A stretch of DNA of 22,056 bases from AC-52 sp044870295. Lineage in GTDB: Bacteria > Actinomycetota > UBA4738. The notes under the pieces were generated by a model that saw only the letters and a program-made list of their open reading frames with translations, was not told where the DNA came from and did not search any database. The stretch is taken from contig JBIOYQ010000178.1 in NCBI GenBank assembly GCA_044870295.1, forward strand, positions 1 through 22,056, in the 5' to 3' direction. Shown here piece by piece: positions 19,717 to 22,056 of the stretch. Position numbers and translations under genes: made by a program. The stretch's first letter is position 1. Every line of letters starts with the position of its first letter.

Positions 19717-22056
19717 TCAGGGCCTGACGCGAAGCACCAGGACGGCCACGTCGTCGCGGGGAGTCCCCAGGCCAAGGGTGACCACGGATCGTTCGATCGA
19801 CTCGGCCATGGCCGCTGCCCCCGCCCCCACGTTGCTCTGGATGATGCGAGCCAGCCGGAGCGTTCCGGGCTCGATCCCGGCGCGGTCCTGCTCCACCACG
19901 CCGTCCGTGTAGAGGATCAACGTGTCGCCCTGACCGAGGCTGATGGCGTGGTCGGTCGGGTGGACGTCGGGGAGGACCCCGAGCAGCATGCTGGGCTGCC
20001 CTGCCGTTTCGAGGCTGCCGTCCGCCCGCAGGATCAGGGGAAGTGGGTGGCCGCCCGAGGACACGGTGACCCGGGCGCCGCCCGGCCCGGGCCGGACCCT
20101 CACGCAGCACACCGTGCAGAACCGCTCGTCGCCGATCTCCCGGAGGATGGACTCGTTGAGCATCCGCAGGATGGTGCTGGGCCGCTGCTCGCGGAAGGCC
20201 ACTGCACGCAGGGTGTGCCGGGCAAGCCCGGTGACGGCGGCGGCCTCTGGCCCCTTGCCGCACACGTCCCCGATGGCGAGGATCCACGCCCCGTCGGCCA
20301 CTTCGAAGGCGTCGTAGAAGTCGCCGCCGACCTCGTTGCCCTCGCCCACGGCGCGATACCGGGCGGCCAGCTCCATGTGTGGGATCTCGGGGAGCGACGC
20401 GGGAAGGAGGCTGCGCTGGAGGACCTGTGCGATGTTGCGCTGCAGCTCGAACAGTCGGGCGTTGTCCAGGACCAGGGCGGCCCGGCGCGCCAGCTCCTCG
20501 GCCAGCCGGGTCCGACGCTCCTCACCATCGTCGCGCCGGGAGCCCGAGGAGACGAACGTGATGGCGCCCAGGTTCCGCTGGCGAGCCCGCAGCGGGAAGA
20601 TCATCACGGACCCCGCCCCTGTTGCCTGGAGCGAGGCCAGCAGTCCGCGTTCTTTCTTCGAGGCTTCGCGGAGGGCCTGGGAGACGTCGGCGATCACCCG
20701 CGGCTCCCCCGTGGCCAGCACCCTGGTGACCAGGTGCGAACGGGCCGGGTCGTGGAGAGACGGCTCCAGCTCCTCGGTGAGGAGGCCGGCCTGCTCCGCC
20801 CGCGTGATGATGACGTGACGGAGGGAACCGTCCGGCTCGATCACGTCGATCAGACACAGGTCCGCCAGGACGGGAACGGCGAGCCGGGCGACCTGCTCCA
20901 GCATCCTCTCGTAGTCCGGAAGCGACGCCGACAGCGTGGCGGTAGCTTCCGAGAGGAACGTGACCTCTTCGCCCGCCAGCTCCGCGGCTTGGCGCGCGGC
21001 CAGCTCGGCTCGATACAGTCGCGAGTTGTCGATGGCGATCGCCGCCCGCCGGCCCAGGTCCTCAGCTAGCACGAGGTCTTCCGGTTGGTACCCGTGGCCC
21101 GATTCGCTTCGGATGAGCGAGATCGCCCCCATGGTCCTTCCCCGCGCCACCAGCGGCACGATCATGTGGGAGCGGATCCCCAGCTGGCGCAGTAGCTTCA
21201 CGTGCTCGGGATCCTTGGCCCTGGCCACGAGGTCGTGGTCGTTGATCTCCCGGGCGATCTCCGGCTGGCCCGTCTGCAAGACGTTCCAGATGGCGTGGGG
21301 AGGGTCGCGCTCGGGGGGATAGCGTTCGCGAAGCTCCCGGGCCAGTGATTCCTTGGAGGCATTGCGGTGCACCACGGCCACCTGCATCAAGGATCCGTCC
21401 TCGACGAGGAGGTCGATGCTGCACCAGTCCGCGAGCCGGGGAACCGTGAGGCGGGCGATGCTCGCCAGGGTGATCTCGATGTCGAGCGACGACGCGAGGA
21501 CCTCACTGGCTTCGGCCAGGAACGCCAGCCGATCCTCGGCCTGCTCCGCCTCCGCGCGTGCCGACCGCTCGGATTCGTAGAGCCGGGCGCGTTCCAATGC
21601 CTGGGCGCATTGCCGTGCCAGCGCCAGCATGAACGTCCGCTCCTCTACTGGGAAGGTTCTGAGCTCGGGGAAGGACACGCCCATGGCTCCGATGGTCCGC
21701 CCCTCGACGGTGAGCGGGATCGCCGCCCATGCCTGATTTCCCGATGGAGGGTGAGCGATGAGCCCTGGGAACCGCTCCTCCGCCTCCTCCGTCGGGGCCA
21801 GGAAGACGGGTTCGCCCGTTCCGGCGGCCACCGCGAGCGGGACCGGCGAATCGGAGGCGAACCTGTTCCACGGCTCGACGATCTCGTCCGCGTAGCCGAA
21901 GGCGCGGAGGATCTCGAGCTCCGAGCGGTCTGCGGTGAACATCACGATCGAGCCGGCGGTGGCGGACATTGCGGTGAGCCCGCGTTCCACGAGGACCTCG
22001 GCGACCTCGGCGGGGGTCAGCGCTTCGGCCAGGGCCGCGCTGACGGACTGCAGCGC
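19717..22056 (-). CDS. Multi-GAF SpoIIE-type protein phosphatase, N terminus beyond the window
   Basis: The frame stays open to the right edge, giving 779 visible residues. Counting from the edge, three GAF-type sensor domains occur at about 1-150, 175-345 and 365-535, each ending in a helix of the A-RLY-E or NARLF-L type. The PP2C/SpoIIE catalytic domain runs from about 550 to 779, with metal-site segments GGDFYDAF, GDVCGKG, LYTDGVVE and PRDDVAVLVL. Such enzymes dephosphorylate STAS proteins and so release sigma factors when the sensor part receives a signal. No haem or chromophore-binding Cys stands out in the GAFs. The GTG at 21990 is not the real start, because the preceding 22 codons (LQSVSAALAEALTPAEVAEV) are typical GAF-leading sequence. 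The neighbouring STAS protein is the likely substrate. Confidence 0.92.
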   Translation of the reverse strand, partial: ALQSVSAALAEALTPAEVAEVLVERGLTAMSATAGSIVMFTADRSELEILRAFGYADEIVEPWNRFASDSPVPLAVAAGTGEPVFLAPTEEAEERFPGLIAHPPSGNQAWAAIPLTVEGRTIGAMGVSFPELRTFPVEERTFMLALARQCAQALERARLYESERSARAEAEQAEDRLAFLAEASEVLASSLDIEITLASIARLTVPRLADWCSIDLLVEDGSLMQVAVVHRNASKESLARELRERYPPERDPPHAIWNVLQTGQPEIAREINDHDLVARAKDPEHVKLLRQLGIRSHMIVPLVARGRTMGAISLIRSESGHGYQPEDLVLAEDLGRRAAIAIDNSRLYRAELAARQAAELAGEEVTFLSEATATLSASLPDYERMLEQVARLAVPVLADLCLIDVIEPDGSLRHVIITRAEQAGLLTEELEPSLHDPARSHLVTRVLATGEPRVIADVSQALREASKKERGLLASLQATGAGSVMIFPLRARQRNLGAITFVSSGSRRDDGEERRTRLAEELARRAALVLDNARLFELQRNIAQVLQRSLLPASLPEIPHMELAARYRAVGEGNEVGGDFYDAFEVADGAWILAIGDVCGKGPEAAAVTGLARHTLRAVAFREQRPSTILRMLNESILREIGDERFCTVCCVRVRPGPGGARVTVSSGGHPLPLILRADGSLETAGQPSMLLGVLPDVHPTDHAISLGQGDTLILYTDGVVEQDRAGIEPGTLRLARIIQSNVGAGAAAMAESIERSVVTLGLGTPRDDVAVLVLRVRP

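Noticed and set aside
19717..21990. GTG at 21990 as the start of the SpoIIE phosphatase
   Set aside because: The frame continues to the window edge, and the preceding residues are typical of the beginning of a GAF domain, so the gene is cut rather than starting there.
1..22056. CRISPR array, tRNA/rRNA genes, insertion sequences or prophage genes
   Set aside because: I looked for regular short repeats, tRNA-like cloverleaf ends, transposase or integrase motifs and flanking inverted repeats and found none. The inter-gene spaces are too short for most of them.

Overview
This is a GC-rich, gene-dense bacterial window with many GTG starts, 4-bp stop/start overlaps (ATGA, GTGA) and very short intergenic gaps. 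The run cysM-murI-MBL hydrolase-rph-rdgB matches the order I know from Mycobacterium tuberculosis Rv1336-Rv1341, although the rhomboid gene Rv1337 is missing. That order and the composition point to an actinobacterium. The mixture of PYROXD2-like oxidoreductases, CSLREAI/DUF11 surface proteins and GAF-SpoIIE phosphatases suggests a poorly studied soil or environmental lineage rather than a mycobacterium; this placement is inference. I see 22 protein genes, two of them cut by the window edges. I see no RNA gene, insertion sequence or CRISPR array, and no gene-free stretch longer than about 300 bases.

Layout. 1-223 (-): start of a GcvT-like aminomethyltransferase-family protein. 311-4111 (+): two envelope proteins, a secreted beta-helix/DUF11 protein and a single-pass membrane protein with a fibronectin type III domain. 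The second has its own candidate promoter and a perfect 18-bp palindrome in its leader. 4182-8175 (+): a translationally coupled trio in which two paralogous FAD oxidoreductases of the PYROXD2/CrtI type flank a SAM-dependent methyltransferase. 8181-8825 (-): a putative lipoprotein. 8905-12763 (+): the conserved housekeeping operon for cysteine synthesis, D-glutamate supply for peptidoglycan, a metallo-hydrolase (cAMP phosphodiesterase in M. tuberculosis), RNase PH and the XTP/dITP pyrophosphatase. 12760-13380 (-): glyoxalase-like protein. 13437-15104 (+): DUF885 putative metallohydrolase. 15118-15612 (-): CBS-pair protein. 15725-18432 (+): a tightly coupled operon of nucleotidyltransferase, BON protein, metallophosphoesterase and topoisomerase IB. 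18496-22056: a partner-switching module made of a STAS-kinase fusion (+), a stand-alone STAS protein (-) and a multi-GAF SpoIIE phosphatase (-, cut by the edge).

How the parts may work together. The last module holds the three activities of a SpoIIA/Rsb-type switch (phosphatase, anti-anti-sigma factor, anti-sigma kinase), but the kinase is fused to its own STAS domain. The FAD-MTase-FAD trio looks like a small metabolic pathway of unknown substrate. Several genes at divergent or operon-leading positions lack a Shine-Dalgarno sequence and carry a -10-like hexamer 7-9 nt before the start codon, which suggests leaderless transcripts.
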